Under the pieces are notes generated by a model. That model did no database searches. It saw only the letters and a list, made by a program, of their open reading frames with translations, and was not told the origin of the DNA. DNA of 64,000 nt from Immersiella caudata (lineage: Eukaryota; Ascomycota; Sordariomycetes; Sordariales; Lasiosphaeriaceae): assembly GCA_030512335.1 (NCBI GenBank), contig JAULSU010000003.1, positions 4,340,001-4,404,000 on the forward strand. The letters run 5' to 3'. Shown here one piece after another: positions 51,641 through 62,392 of the stretch; the stretch's first letter is position 1; each line of letters opens with the position of its first letter. Made by a program: the position numbers and the translations under genes.

Positions 51641-53088
51641 CTAACCATCCGTGGTATCTTTGGGCTGCTCCCTGGATGAAGTGGCGATCGCAGTTCCCTC
51701 AAGCCACTTTTCCACGTCGCTGCTACCATGTACAGCCTCTGTAACGCCGTAGTCTGAGTCGTCGTCGCTATCATACGGGGAATCGGGGACTTCGGCGGCA
51801 CCGGCCAGGCTCGCGACACGGATGAGCGCCCATTGGAGATCAAGCATGTCCTTCATGTTCTCTGCGTCTTTCTTTTCGTCTAATAAAACGTGGGAGACGT
51901 GACCGGACAGAAGTGGCTGACAAGACGAGGGGTTGCATGCAGCCACAAGCCCTCCATCTCTTAACTGATCGCCGGGGTTGCCGTTCCAAGTCGTAAGATC
52001 GTCCAGCATCTTTTGTCCGTCTCCCAACTCTATGGAGATCCATCTGTTCCGTGGCAGTTGGCTTCGTTCCGGCATCCAATGGAACTGAAGAGTGACTTTG
52101 TACTTGGGCCCCCCAGAAACTGGTTCAATGCTCATGCATTTCACTCCCCAGTAGCCTTTGCCCCACCAGGTACGCAGTTGACTGTTGACTGCAATCATAT
52201 TCCATGCATAATCGCTAGCTCCCACAGCGCTGGCCAAAAGCCGGTGCCACTCCCGTTTTCCGAATAAGGCCATAGTCAATAGGAGTTGAGTAGTGCGTCT
52301 GTTGTTGATCTCGGTTGCATTCCAGCACCAAGGAAGAATGTGGCAGACCTGGGGGTTTGCTGTGCCAAGGAAAATGCACTGCTTGCCTCGATCACGACAC
52401 TATAATAAAAACATGATTGACACATGGATTACCACAGGGATTATTACCACACATTGCTGACGCACCTTGGTAGCTTCGTACTTGCGCCGGGTGCCGGGAT
52501 TACGCTGCACGGACGGTGTGTTGGTGACAACTGAGCTAGCTCCTGCTGAGCTGTTCCCATTTGAGCTTCTTTCTGCCTTTCTTGGTCGTTTCCTACGAGA
52601 TTCCGAAAGCGACATGCCATCATCATCATCATCGTCGTCAGAATCTCGAGACAGTCCCGAAATAACTAGATTACCGTTAATGATGGTTACCACAGTTATT
52701 ACCACAGAATTAATGATTTACAAAAGGTGACCAGGTCAGCTACCATGTCCAGCGCGCACTCGGCATTTATATGCTCGTAATAGTTGGGGTTGAGGCCAGT
52801 GTTTGCCATTTCCCTGAGGCTGTCGATCGGCATCACAAAGAGGGTGGCAACGTGAGTAGCTTTGAATCGCCATCTCGGGTTATTTAGTGTTTTCCGAATC
52901 TTTTCTTGTAGCTTCTTCGCATAATCAAGGCGGGTCCGGGCTTCGTCAGCTGGTGGAATGATGCTGTTATTTGGATTCTGCACAGTGGGCGATGTTGTGA
53001 GAAATCGCTGAAGAGCAGCTTGTTGTTCGGGAAGGGCAGACTCCCAGAACAAACCAAGCTGCTCCCGTACGCGCGAAAGGGCCGGCAT
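51641..53088 (-). CDS. HNH-nuclease-like domain protein (HNH_2 type), intact copy of a repeated family
   Basis: Exons 53088-52722, 52665-52448 and 52399-51641 are separated by introns of 56 and 48 nt; the product is 447 aa. The N-terminal 120 residues are helical (MPALSRVREQLGLFWESALP). An acidic Asp run and basic segment (SRRKRPRKAE) follow in exon 2. The join of exons 2 and 3 creates the HNH-like core VRQQCV/CRDRGKQCIFLGTANPQ, then VCHILPWCWN. This fits the HNH_2-type signature of a Cys/His pair near a beta hairpin, common in expanded fungal families. The C-terminal half has TWWGKGYWGVKCMS and a Ser/Asp-rich tail. Whether it cuts DNA is untested. A deleted copy lies at 19687-19985, so the family moves or duplicates. 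Both introns contain CTGTGGTAA repeats. Confidence 0.8.
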
Positions 53089-53531
53089 GGTGGTGGTGAT
53101 GTGGGCGGTTGAGAGAGTGGAAAAGTGGGAGAGAGAGAAAGAGAGGGCAAGGCCGAAACCTGAAGTGATATTCAGACGAAACTTTATTTAGTGGGTCTTG
53201 ATGCAAACTTAAATCAGTGGGTCCAAGATGGAAAATTAACTCGAAACGCCGAGACTGATGATGGATTCAATGGCCCATGTAGGATACCGCGTCGAGAGGT
53301 CAAACCTAAGCTTCACGATGGAGACCAACTACCTCAACTTGGCCCGGTGCAACATCATAAGCGATAGAACGACGATAAATCCTGTCATGCAATCTAAATT
53401 ACACTATTCAACATCCAAAAGTGTTCGCCGGGAGGTTTGACGACGACACATCTTCCTTTGGTTTCGGACTGAGCGGGGTTCGCAGCATGCCTTACAATGG
53501 ACGAGCCAGAGGCTGGCAAAGCGACTACTGA
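53089..53531. other. Intergenic: HNH gene promoter side
   Basis: No gene. The leader of the HNH gene (53089-53160) is rich in CTCTCTTTC/CCACTTTTCC on the minus strand. Confidence 0.45.
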
Positions 53532-54365
53532 GTGTTGACAGCCACAAACGACACAGATCTTCCGGAACGGAGAGTCCTCTCCCAAGAAAGAAGGGGCGCC
53601 AGCGCAACGTGTAGAATCTTGACCGAGTACGTCGAGGCGACTGTCAACTGCCTAGGTCTGGAGGCTTGCAGGGTGGTGAGAATGAGGACGCCGCAGGAGT
53701 CACACCCTCATTCCCCATCTAGTCCCGCTGGAATTCTACAGCGTCTTGGTAGCATTTAGCCTCGAGTTCGGGATGGCATCTGGGACTGTCGCTCGCAGCT
53801 CGAGCCTGGCCGAGTTCTACCTTGACAACCCAGCAAACGCCTCTACAACACAACTCAGCGCAGAGTATCCCTGTCGCAGATCTCTTCCGACAATGTCGCC
53901 ATTCGCCTGGGCCAAGCCATCAACAAATACTACATGAGCAGCTTGGCGCCGTGGGCGATGACGAATACGTCAGGTATCAACAACACGGACGCTTCGGCTA
54001 GCCTTGCGACAACTGCTGAGCTATCGGTAAACAACGAGATTTACGTCTGTCAGCGGGCCTGGTGGGCGGTACATGTCTTGGTCTGCCTCGTCCCGCTGGC
54101 TACGGCCTGCCTTGGCACCGTGCTCAGCTATGTCTGCGTATGCCCCGATATACTAGGCTACATTTCCTCGCTGACACGGGCTTCCCCTCATGTGCACATT
54201 GCTCCGGACGGCAGCGCCCTCGACGGTGCAGAGAGAGCTCGACTTTTGAAGGAGCTTAGGGTGCAGGTTCGGGATATCCAAAGCGAGGAAGAAATCGGAA
54301 GGCTGGCGTTTACATCGCTCCAAGGGGGGCCAAACCGATTGAGGGCGGACAGGTTCTATTCCTAG
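53532..54365 (+). pseudogene. C-terminal fragment of a large fungal transmembrane protein, frameshifted
   Basis: Three frames together give the end of a family common in ascomycetes: TCRILTEYVEATVNCLG and ACRVVRMR, then SLAEFYLDNPANAS. In the next frame follow RVSLSQISSDNVAIRLGQAI and NKYYMSSLAPWAMTN, and then one clean frame: YVCQRAWWAVHVLVCLVPLA (last membrane helix), CPDILGYISSLTRASPHVHI and DGAERARLLKELRVQVRDI, ending at 54365. The N-terminal two thirds are missing. The order and spacing of these blocks are characteristic, though the family has no assigned function. It is probably a truncated pseudogene. Confidence 0.65.
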
Positions 54366-55711
54366 ACTGCCTAGGTAGGTACCTTGCCACGCGCCATACG
54401 ACTAGTTTGCTGTTCACTCGGCAGGTGGATTTCGATAATTCTTGTCAACTCAGGGACATTAGCATCTTTATGTTGGGGAGAGGTCAAAATTCGGAGCGCC
54501 GTGTGTCCCTCTCCACAGACAGAGACGAGGTGGCGATGTAGGACTGACTCACGTTTTGCTTGTCGACTAGCCGGCCTATCATCCTTGAATAAAAGAACTC
54601 CGGTGCTAGGGGTTGCTGTTGGCACGACGCCATTGTCACTGGAGTAGGGAATGCCTCCCCCCAGAAGCAAGCCACGACCTACTACTACCTACCACAAAAA
54701 CGCCAACAACCTAGGAGAATTCGCAAATTTACTCACCCATCTACAGATCATTCTCACGTTCAAACCAGCAGAGGGAATTTTTCCCATCCATCGCCCCTTC
54801 AAACACGCCCCCTCCAGCATGTCCCAGCTAAAAAGTCAAGCCCTCGCCCCCGTGTCCCATAATTACCAAATATCCCTCACCCCGAACACGCCGAAAGACT
54901 CATATCTCGATCCAGCGCCCCCCAAGAACTAACAAACCTCATCAACAATGCTTAGTTGTGCATTACAACGCTCCATCCAATCCGCGCTCGCCTTCTTTCA
55001 CACGCTTCCCAAACGGGCTTCGCTTAGACGGATGCGAGGCCGAATCGGGGGGATTTCTCTCCACGATTGACACCGCTGAGTAATCCTCCCGTGTCGGGGC
55101 CGATCGGGAGTCGGGACGGCACGCTTGGCACCACCACAATACGCTCCTCGCGATCTGCTCGCGATGAAGTTAACAGCGGTAGGGGATTAGTGATGGGTTA
55201 GGAGGTACGGGTTTTGGGCGGAGTGTTTGGTAAGGGGGTACCTCACGGCGCATCGCGAGGATATCGGTATTGCCAGCTCTGAGCTGGGTCAAAAGTGGGT
55301 TCGGTCATCCAAAGGGCGCTGACAAGAGACATTTGTGTTTATGTTTTTGCAGGTACTTTGGGCTTCCAAGTCCAATTCAGAGAGCGGGGAAACAACTGTC
55401 CATGTTTCGGTAAGCCCTAGCCGGAGCTGAGCTTGCAGTGGAGACAAGAACCGATCTAGCAATCAAACAATCATTTAAGCGTACCTCCGTACCAGAGCGA
55501 CCACAAAAGCCATCGCCGAAGATGTGCAGTCTTTGTGGAGCCTACCTGCGTAAGCTTCATTGTCTAGCATCTCCGTCCGTTTCCATCGGCAATGATCGGC
55601 GCGGGGTCGAGTGTTTCACGGTGAACTCGAAGAACCGACGCCGACGATATAAAGGGCGGGCATTTACCATCAGGATGGACAAATTCAGAAGCAACACACA
55701 GCAGCAGGGCA
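54366..55711 (+). promoter_or_regulatory. Intergenic; promoter of the MDR oxidoreductase with TATA box at 55648
   Basis: About 1.3 kb without a supported gene. TATAAA (55648-55653) lies 59 bp before the ATG at 55712. The remaining frames are short and without domains. Confidence 0.55.
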
Positions 55712-56845
55712 ATGTTCACACACAGTGCACGTCTACTATCCAGAGCACTCCACAGCCCACTTACGAGCCCCCTACACCGCAAACCCACCTTGATCTCCGC
55801 AAGGATGGCCTCAACAACGCTCCCAGCAACCATGAAGATGCTGCTACAAGCATCGCGTCAGACGGAGGAGGTGATCCTCACCACAGGACCACTCCCCGTC
55901 CCTACCCACCCTCAAGATGTCCTCGTCCGCGTCCACACCGCAGCCCCCTGCAACGGCGAGCTCAGCTGGGCCGTCAACTTCCCCGAGTCGATCCCAAACG
56001 AGAAGATCCTCATCCCCTTACAAGATCTTGCCGGAACGGTTATCACCCCTCCCGCCGACAACGCTGCCTTCGGCTTCGCGCCCGGTGACCGTGTGTACTG
56101 CCGTGTCGATGCGAGCCGTCCCGGCGCTGGGAGCGAGTACTCCCTCCCGCGTGCCAGCGAGCTCGCCAAGATCCCTCCCAGCCTCGACTGGATCGACGCC
56201 GCCGCGACGCCCTTGAGCGCGCTGACGGCATGGCAGGCTGTGTTTGTGCAGGGCACGCTCGACAAGGCGGCTCTGAAGGGTGACGCGAAGGCCCGGGCGC
56301 ACAACGCCAAGATTCGCGTGCTTGTGACGGGGGCCGCGGGCGGCGTCGGCAGTTGGGTCGTGCAGTTTGCGGCTTTAGCCGGCGCGAAGGCCGTCGTGGC
56401 CGTGTGCTCGGCGGAAAAGGAGGAGGCGGTGCGGAAGCTCGGCGCGACGGAGGTGGTCGACTATCGGAAGATTTCGACAGAGGATTGGGCCAAGGCTGAC
56501 TCGGCGGCGAGGGAGGTTGATCTTGTTGTCGACTTGATCGGTGGGAAGGGGCTTGCGGGGTGTTGGACGGCGCTGCGCGAGGGAGGGGCTATCATCAGCG
56601 TCAACACGCCGCCTGACGTGGTCAAGCCGGCGGGATTGGAGAAGAAGGCATCGAAGAGCTTGTTCTTTATCGTGGAGACGCTGGGCAGCAATCTCGCCGA
56701 GATCGGGGAGCTGATTGAGGCTGGCAAGGCGCATCCGACCGTCGACAGTGTGTGGGAGTTTGCCGAATTCAAAAAGGCGTTCGCGCGGCTCGATTCTGGG
56801 CATGCCAATGGCAAGATCATCATCAAAGTCAGCGACGAGGCATGA
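55712..56845 (+). CDS. Quinone-oxidoreductase-like MDR (zinc-independent alcohol dehydrogenase superfamily) enzyme
   Basis: 377 aa, single exon. The catalytic GroES-like half (VLVRVHTAAPCNGELSWAVN, DLAGTVI, GFAPGDRVYC) precedes a Rossmann NAD(P)-binding fold with VLVTGAAGGVGSWVVQFA; its AAGGVG is the usual AxxGxxG variant. LGATEVVDYR and DLVVDLIGG follow, with NGKIIIKV at the end. Zinc-binding cysteines of classical alcohol dehydrogenases are absent, placing it with NADPH:quinone reductases and related enone reductases. The first 31 residues (MFTHSARLLSRALHSPLTSP) are rich in Arg, Ser and Leu without acidic residues, like a mitochondrial presequence. An internal ATG at 55805 (MASTTLPATM) could make a cytosolic form. 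The TATA box 59 bp upstream supports the 55712 start. Confidence 0.9.
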   Translation: MFTHSARLLSRALHSPLTSPLHRKPTLISARMASTTLPATMKMLLQASRQTEEVILTTGPLPVPTHPQDVLVRVHTAAPCNGELSWAVNFPESIPNEKILIPLQDLAGTVITPPADNAAFGFAPGDRVYCRVDASRPGAGSEYSLPRASELAKIPPSLDWIDAAATPLSALTAWQAVFVQGTLDKAALKGDAKARAHNAKIRVLVTGAAGGVGSWVVQFAALAGAKAVVAVCSAEKEEAVRKLGATEVVDYRKISTEDWAKADSAAREVDLVVDLIGGKGLAGCWTALREGGAIISVNTPPDVVKPAGLEKKASKSLFFIVETLGSNLAEIGELIEAGKAHPTVDSVWEFAEFKKAFARLDSGHANGKIIIKVSDEA

Positions 56846-58039
56846 GGCTGAGAAAATTGCCGAGCCTTGGCAGACAGGATCGATAAGTAGAAATCACAAC
56901 ATGCAATGCACATCGAGATGTTTCGTTTGGAGTTGAGAGTGGAGGTCTGAGACAAGCTGGTCGCTTTTCTGCCCGCCGTTGCCGCCCAGTGAATGCGGGG
57001 GTGGCCCCACCAGGGTCCAGTGCTGCCGGTTTGGAATCCCTGTAGAGAGAGGAATTGGCGTGGCATGATTGGCTGGACCGACACGCTGAGACAGGGGAAG
57101 CTTTTGCCCAGCCGATTCAGCGCTCTTAGCGCGTTTGATCTTCTTCCGACGTCCTCTGCGCTTGTCACAGACTTCGACCCATGTTCGCAGCGACTGTCGA
57201 GGAGCGGCATCTGTGATTCCAATCTCTTGGAGCGGTCGGCGAGCTCGCGATCTCTACGCCGCTCGCTCGCAAGCTCACACACCTTCATTCCTCAATTTAT
57301 CCAGGCCCCTGCAGAGGATGGGACGAAGGCGAAGTTGGCGACTTCGGATGCGGCGGTAAACAACCCCAATCGAATGGCTCCTTCGACAGGCTCAAACTAC
57401 CGCGAAATGCATGCCCTTCGGTCTCCTGCCAAGCTGACTCTTGGGCTCTGGGGCAGCGTTCCAAGTGGAGCTGCACCCGGATGGGCTGAGACACTGGGAG
57501 AACGGAGCGAGCACGTTGAGGACATCCCTGCCGCCTCTCTCACACAGCCCTGGCCTCGCCAACCGGGACCTTCACGCCCACCATGTCATTGTCCGCGTGC
57601 CCTCCCACCGACGCCGACATGACATTGATCTTCGGGATCCACCGCTGGTTTTGATCTGTCTCCATCGTTTCGTCGTCTTTGTTTTCCCACTCTCTCTTTC
57701 CATTCTCCTCCCAGCTGGCCTAGACCTACGTCGTCGTCCTGGTCAGGTCGTCAGGTTGTTTTCACCACCAGCTGGCCTGCTTCTCCGCCGGCTTTCCTTC
57801 TCTAATACCACTTTTGCCATTTCTTTTCTCGTTTTCCATCTTTCTTTTCCCCATCTACTAGGCACATACCAAGCCCGGTGCTATTGTTGCCAGTCGAGTC
57901 GGTCTTTGGTCCTCTTCGCTGGGTCGCCGAAGCCCGACCATCCTTTCCACGTTCGTTTCTCTCGTCGGGGTTTACTCAGTTGCTGCGTACCCATGCTGCC
58001 GCCATCACGATAGCCTCAGTTCGATCCTCTCTGCCAGCA
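56846..58039. other. Intergenic: long pyrimidine-rich leader of the aspartic protease gene
   Basis: No domain in the short frames. 57640-57860 is very C/T-rich (TTTGTTTTCCCACTCTCTCT), typical of the 5' UTR and promoter of an expressed fungal gene. Confidence 0.5.
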
Positions 58040-59547
58040 ATGGCACCCCCTTCCGTCCTACGACGCCTCACCCTGCTCATGGCGATATGTTGCGGGCGGG
58101 CAGCGGCACAGGAGGTAGAGCACGACGCGGGCTGTATCCACATGCCCATCATCCACTCGACAAATGTCGGCCACTTCTCCGAAAAGCGCGGCGTTCAGCT
58201 CCAGTTAGCCAACCGGTCCGACGTGGCCTACTACGCACAATGTACAGTCTCTCTCCTTGTCTTTGTGAGCTGCCCCTAACTCTCAACAGTAAGCATAGGC
58301 ACGCCACCACAAGCGGTATACGTTCAGCTCGACACGGGGTCCTTCGAGTTATGGGTCAACCCAGATTGCACAAAGGTGTCGGGAGGAGACGCGGTGTTCT
58401 GTGAGCGGGCAGGCAAATACGATTCGTCAAAGTCATCCACAGTAGAATCACTGGGCACGACCAAGACATTACGGTATGGCATTGGGGCCGCCAACATCAG
58501 TTACGTGACGGACACAATCAGCCTCATGGGAAGCACCACTTCTCTCAAAACGGTTCAGTTCGGCGTCGCTTCTTCCAGCGAGGACACATTCTCCGGCATT
58601 CTTGGTATCGGGTACGGGATGGGCAAGACGACAAGGTATCTCAACTTTGTTGACCAGTTGGCCGCCCAGAACGCCACGAGGGTCAAGGCGTACACGCTCT
58701 CGTTGGGCACCAAGGATGCACAGGAGGGTGTGATTGTCTTTGGCGGTGTCGACACATCCAAGTTCAGCGGCTCCCTGACGAAACTTCCCGTCATCCCCGC
58801 CGAGAACTCCCCCGACAAGGTGCCGCGATTCTGGGTCGACATGGAGTCCATCTCCATCAGCCCACCCGGCGCCCCCAACCGCGTCTACGAGAACAGCAAG
58901 ATACCGGTGTTCCTAGACAGCGGGTCGACCATGACGCTCCTTCCGCCGAACCTCACGAACGCCATCGCCCTCGACTTTGGCGTCACCAATCCCGACTCGA
59001 ACGGCTTCTTCCGTCTGGACTGCGCCTTGACTCAGGTGAACGGGACGGTAGACTTCAGGTTCAACGGCCTGACAGTGAAGGTTCCGTACAAGGAGCTTAT
59101 CCGGGAGGTTCCTGGTGTAACTCCCGCGTGCTTCTTGGGCATTACGCCCAGTACGACGTTTACTTTGCTTGGAGATACCTTTCTTCGGTCTGCATATGGT
59201 ATGTCGACACGGTTTCTGAGCGGGACGCAGGATGCTAACAAGGGATAGTTGTCTTTGACCTCGAGAACCACTCCATCTTCATGACGCAGGCAGCAAACTG
59301 CGGCTCCACACCGGCCGCACTCAACAGGGCATCCGATCTCAACACGATATCGGGTCTTTGCGGGGCTACAGTCTCAGCCGTTGCAGGCGGCTCGGCGCCG
59401 ATACCCGGATTTGGAAGCTCCGCTGGTCGTTCAGGTGCGGGAACAGCCGGAAACTCAGCACTCTCTGGCGGATCAAGTTTTTCTCGAAGTTGGACAGGGT
59501 TAATATGGAGTCTCGGCATCATGGCCGCTATGACAATATGGATTTGA
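58040..59547 (+). CDS. GPI-anchored pepsin-type aspartic protease (yapsin-like)
   Basis: Exons 58040-58241, 58290-59198 and 59249-59547 with introns of 48 and 50 nt (CTAAC branches) give 469 aa. The chain has a signal peptide (LRRLTLLMAICCGRAAA) and a short propeptide. The first catalytic motif DTGS (Asp82, in VQLDTGSFELWV) follows intron 1, and the second, DSGS (Asp277, in FLDSGSTMTLLP), comes later. Flap and core strands (SGILGIGYG, FTLLGDTFLRSAYVVFDLEN) are canonical. After the last cysteine pair comes a Gly/Ser/Ala-rich stretch and a final hydrophobic segment (GLIWSLGIMAAMTIWI), the usual GPI-anchor signal. Such proteases sit at the plasma membrane or wall and process surface proteins. 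The propeptide is short (about 40 residues) and has an SEKR site. Confidence 0.93.
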
Positions 59548-60679
59548 AGGTAGAGGGCGGCGGGCATGTTGGCATTTTGCATGTTCTATCTGTTGGGGCG
59601 GGGGAAATACCCCGGAGGATGTGTATATTTTGCGAACAGCATTTGATGCATCATATCTTGGATATAGATATCTGAATTACGACTACTAATGATACCATTT
59701 AAAAGACTTTCCCGTGATGACATTCGTAGACCAGTGCTTATCCCCCGCTCCCGTTCGTTGTCCTCCCCCAACCCAACCGCAACCCCCAAGAACTCCAGTT
59801 CGCAGCTCCTACACAACCCAAAAGCAAAGCAGAGTAAATCCCACCCTTTCCACAACCGCACTTCCCTGGTTCGCGGCCTTGCAGAAGGCACATCCGGGAA
59901 AACGCTGATATTCATGCCTGGGTTGTGTAGGGCGATCATACGCGAGTCGAGGGAGCACCGGGTGAGTTCCTATTGGCTGAAGGGGGGTGTTTGGGTTTCG
60001 GGGAAACGGGATGCACGGATGATTGAGATCCATGGTTGGTGGGGTGTAAAGCGTATTTACTGCGTTCGCATTGGGTAGTAGGGGACCATAGTGGGTTGGG
60101 GGAGGGTTTAGAGTTGTGGTTTGGATGAAGGTCCTATTTTTGTTGTGCGGTGGGCTGTGGGTTTGCGATGTTTTGGATATTTCCAGGTTATTGAGTTTGT
60201 GCTTAGACGTGGGTTGGATGGATTGATTGCGAGGCGTGTCAGTCCTTTGCAGGCAATGTTACCTTGACTTCAGTCCGAGTCTTGAGTGACCTTGGAGAGG
60301 TCAGATTGGGGGGTTGTTGCCTCTTCTTGCCTTATTTCACGGGCTTCATGAGGATAGTAGGGTTTTGTTGTAGCCGTTAACGTGCCTGGAACTTTCATCC
60401 TTCTAGACCTAAAATGATGTGGATTTCGTGTTCCATCTGCAATGGTGTTTTCCCTGTGAGAATAAGTGATGACTGCGGGAGGGAAAGAACGATGAGGTTA
60501 GGCGGGGGTTCTTTCCAGTCGGGCAGTTCGGGGGCTGAGCCATGTCGGATGACGTGCGTCTGCCTGCGCATCCGATTGACAACGGCAATCTGTTTCCATG
60601 TCTCCTCCATCATCATGGCGGCATCTTTGCAATGCCATTGTCATGTTTAGAGTATATCTATTTATACCGTACCATCGGT
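59548..60679. other. Intergenic, no gene seen
   Basis: Frames up to about 129 codons exist on both strands (59586-60078), but they overlap each other, have poor composition and no domain. Nothing else recognised. Confidence 0.45.
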
Positions 60680-60922
60680 CTATTTGCACCTATCACACAC
60701 ACAACGCTTGACTCTTCACCACACCGCCACTATCGCGGCAGACCCTACTGCCGCTACACGTAAGGCCTCTTCTCAGCTAAAGGGAGGTATTGGAAGTTAC
60801 TCTTAATACCTCCGTCTAGCTGGAAAGAGGCCTTTGGCGTAGCGGTAGTAGGGGCTGCCGTGGTGGTGGTGTGTTGTGTGTAGGGATCTGGTGCCTATAG
60901 ACGGATACTGCGGTGCAAATAG
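60680..60922. repeat. Fold-back (inverted repeat) element of about 240 bp
   Basis: The two halves are imperfect reverse complements around about 60800. Outer ends are CTATTTGCACC (60680-60690) and GGTGCAAATAG (60912-60922). Inner matches include CTACTGCCGCTAC with GTAGCGGTAGTAG, AAGGCCTCTT with AAGAGGCCTTT, and GGAGGTATT with AATACCTCC. A MITE or fold-back element is likely. Target duplication was not clear. Confidence 0.75.
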
Positions 60923-60925
60923 GCA

Positions 60926-61268
60926 TTCTCCATATTTATTGGCCGCTTCTACGGTTCCTGAACTGATTAAGTCACACCTCCAATCTCGCAATGGATTGCC
61001 CGTCGTCACACTAAGGTACGCCCCTCTCGATGCCGCTCAGCGGCAGACCAGGTTGCTCAGCATCGCGACCAAAGATGGGGCGTTGACGCACGATCTCCAC
61101 ACATTATTTGTGGCCGATAGTGAAATACCACAATTTACAGCACTTTCCCATGTCTGGGGCGATTCAATACCAACCGAAGCAATTGCTCTGAACAGCAACA
61201 GGGTTCTCATCACCCTTGCCCTCCAATTTTCTCTTCACTCGGGAGTTCAAGGGTCCATCTACGCTTAA
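60926..61268 (+). pseudogene. HET-domain fragment D (N-terminal piece only)
   Basis: One frame gives the start of a HET protein: TLRYAPLDAAQRQTRLLSIA, then IPQFTALSHVWGDSIPTEAI and a strand (ALNSNRVLITLAL), after which homology ends and the frame stops at 61268. The WIDxxCINQ core and everything downstream are missing. The left end abuts the fold-back repeat and no convincing ATG precedes it. Confidence 0.7.
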
Positions 61269-61414
61269 CCGTAAATCAAGTTGGAAACCGGATGTCGAGA
61301 CATGTTACATTATCTACATTCGTTTGGATACGACGAGGGCTCTCTCTTTCAGCCACTAAGTCATTGTGCCACTTGAGTGACAAATAGCAATCAATATCAA
61401 GCCTCGAGCCGCGT

Positions 61415-62392
61415 TCATTTCGCTTCGCGCTTCTTCAGATACTGGTTCCTCGCCTCAACCGCCTCCTTCAGCTCCTTAACCCACGCGACCGCCTTGTCAA
61501 TACAATCCCGCGCAAGCTCCAGGTCATGGCCGGCCTTTCCCACATCGACTAGCTCCCTCATGGGCCCCTCACAAGGAGTCTCCTTCATCAGCCGTGTGTA
61601 CCACGTCACAGACCACACCAGGTTCTCCTTTGGTGGACTAGACTTGTTAACCTTATCCTCCAGAAACCGGTTGGGGTCCATAAACCCTAAAACCTCCCCG
61701 TACCGGTTCACCACCTCACACTCCGCACAAACCTCATGGTCCCCTGGGCTGTCCTGACGCTTACCATACTTGCAGTGAAAAGCAATACAACCCCCCTCTC
61801 CTTCATTCAGAGACTGCATGAAAACATGCGCCCCGACCCTATACATCCCCACAGCAAAGCGCGTGCCCTTGCAACCGCAACATTTCCACACCGCTGGGAT
61901 CAATCTGTCAGCGAGGAAGTTCTTACCACCGAGGGTGCGAATCTCATTTCCGTAGACAGAGAGGAGGGAGCAGTGGTAGCACATCTTTCTGGTACATAAT
62001 GCGCATTTCTCTGAGCTGCCGGGGGAGGAAGCAGGAGGGAAGGGGAAGGTTTTCGACTCAAGAGTGGGTGTGGTGAGACGGAAGGAGTTGGGGTTCGTTA
62101 GGCGCTGGGTAGTGTTGCAGAGACAGCAGGTCCAGTGGAAGGGGACGGCGTCGAGAGAGGTGGTGAGGGTTTTGGTGGTTAGGGGGATGGGTTGGATGCC
62201 GGAGGGGTGAGGGGGGGAGGGGATGGTGAAGACTGTGCTTGGCGGGAAGGTGGTGCGGGAGCGGGTCTTCGTCGAGGGGCCGGGGGCGGGGGCGGGGGCG
62301 GAGATGGTGGAGGGCTTTGCGTGGTCATTGAGACGGAAACGCCAGGCTTTGGGGCTGGGGCTGTGGTGGGTAGTTGGCTTTGTGCGGCCCAT
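61415..62392 (-). CDS. Cysteine-cluster (zinc-ribbon-like) protein of unknown function
   Basis: 325 aa, single exon, ATG at 62392. The first 75 residues are Pro/Ser/Thr-rich and basic (KPTTHHSPSPKAWRFRLND). The middle has four CxxC-like pairs: WTCCLC, EKCALCTRKMCYHC, WKCCGCKG and EVCAECEVVN, plus HCKYG. This suggests two zinc ribbons. The C-terminal 60 residues form a helical, charged end (DCIDKAVAWVKELKEAVEAR, YLKKREAK). There is no signal peptide or membrane helix. Spacing resembles ascomycete double-zinc-ribbon proteins without a known role. The opposite strand also has open frames, but their composition is poor. Confidence 0.75.
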   Translation of the reverse strand: MGRTKPTTHHSPSPKAWRFRLNDHAKPSTISAPAPAPGPSTKTRSRTTFPPSTVFTIPSPPHPSGIQPIPLTTKTLTTSLDAVPFHWTCCLCNTTQRLTNPNSFRLTTPTLESKTFPFPPASSPGSSEKCALCTRKMCYHCSLLSVYGNEIRTLGGKNFLADRLIPAVWKCCGCKGTRFAVGMYRVGAHVFMQSLNEGEGGCIAFHCKYGKRQDSPGDHEVCAECEVVNRYGEVLGFMDPNRFLEDKVNKSSPPKENLVWSVTWYTRLMKETPCEGPMRELVDVGKAGHDLELARDCIDKAVAWVKELKEAVEARNQYLKKREAK

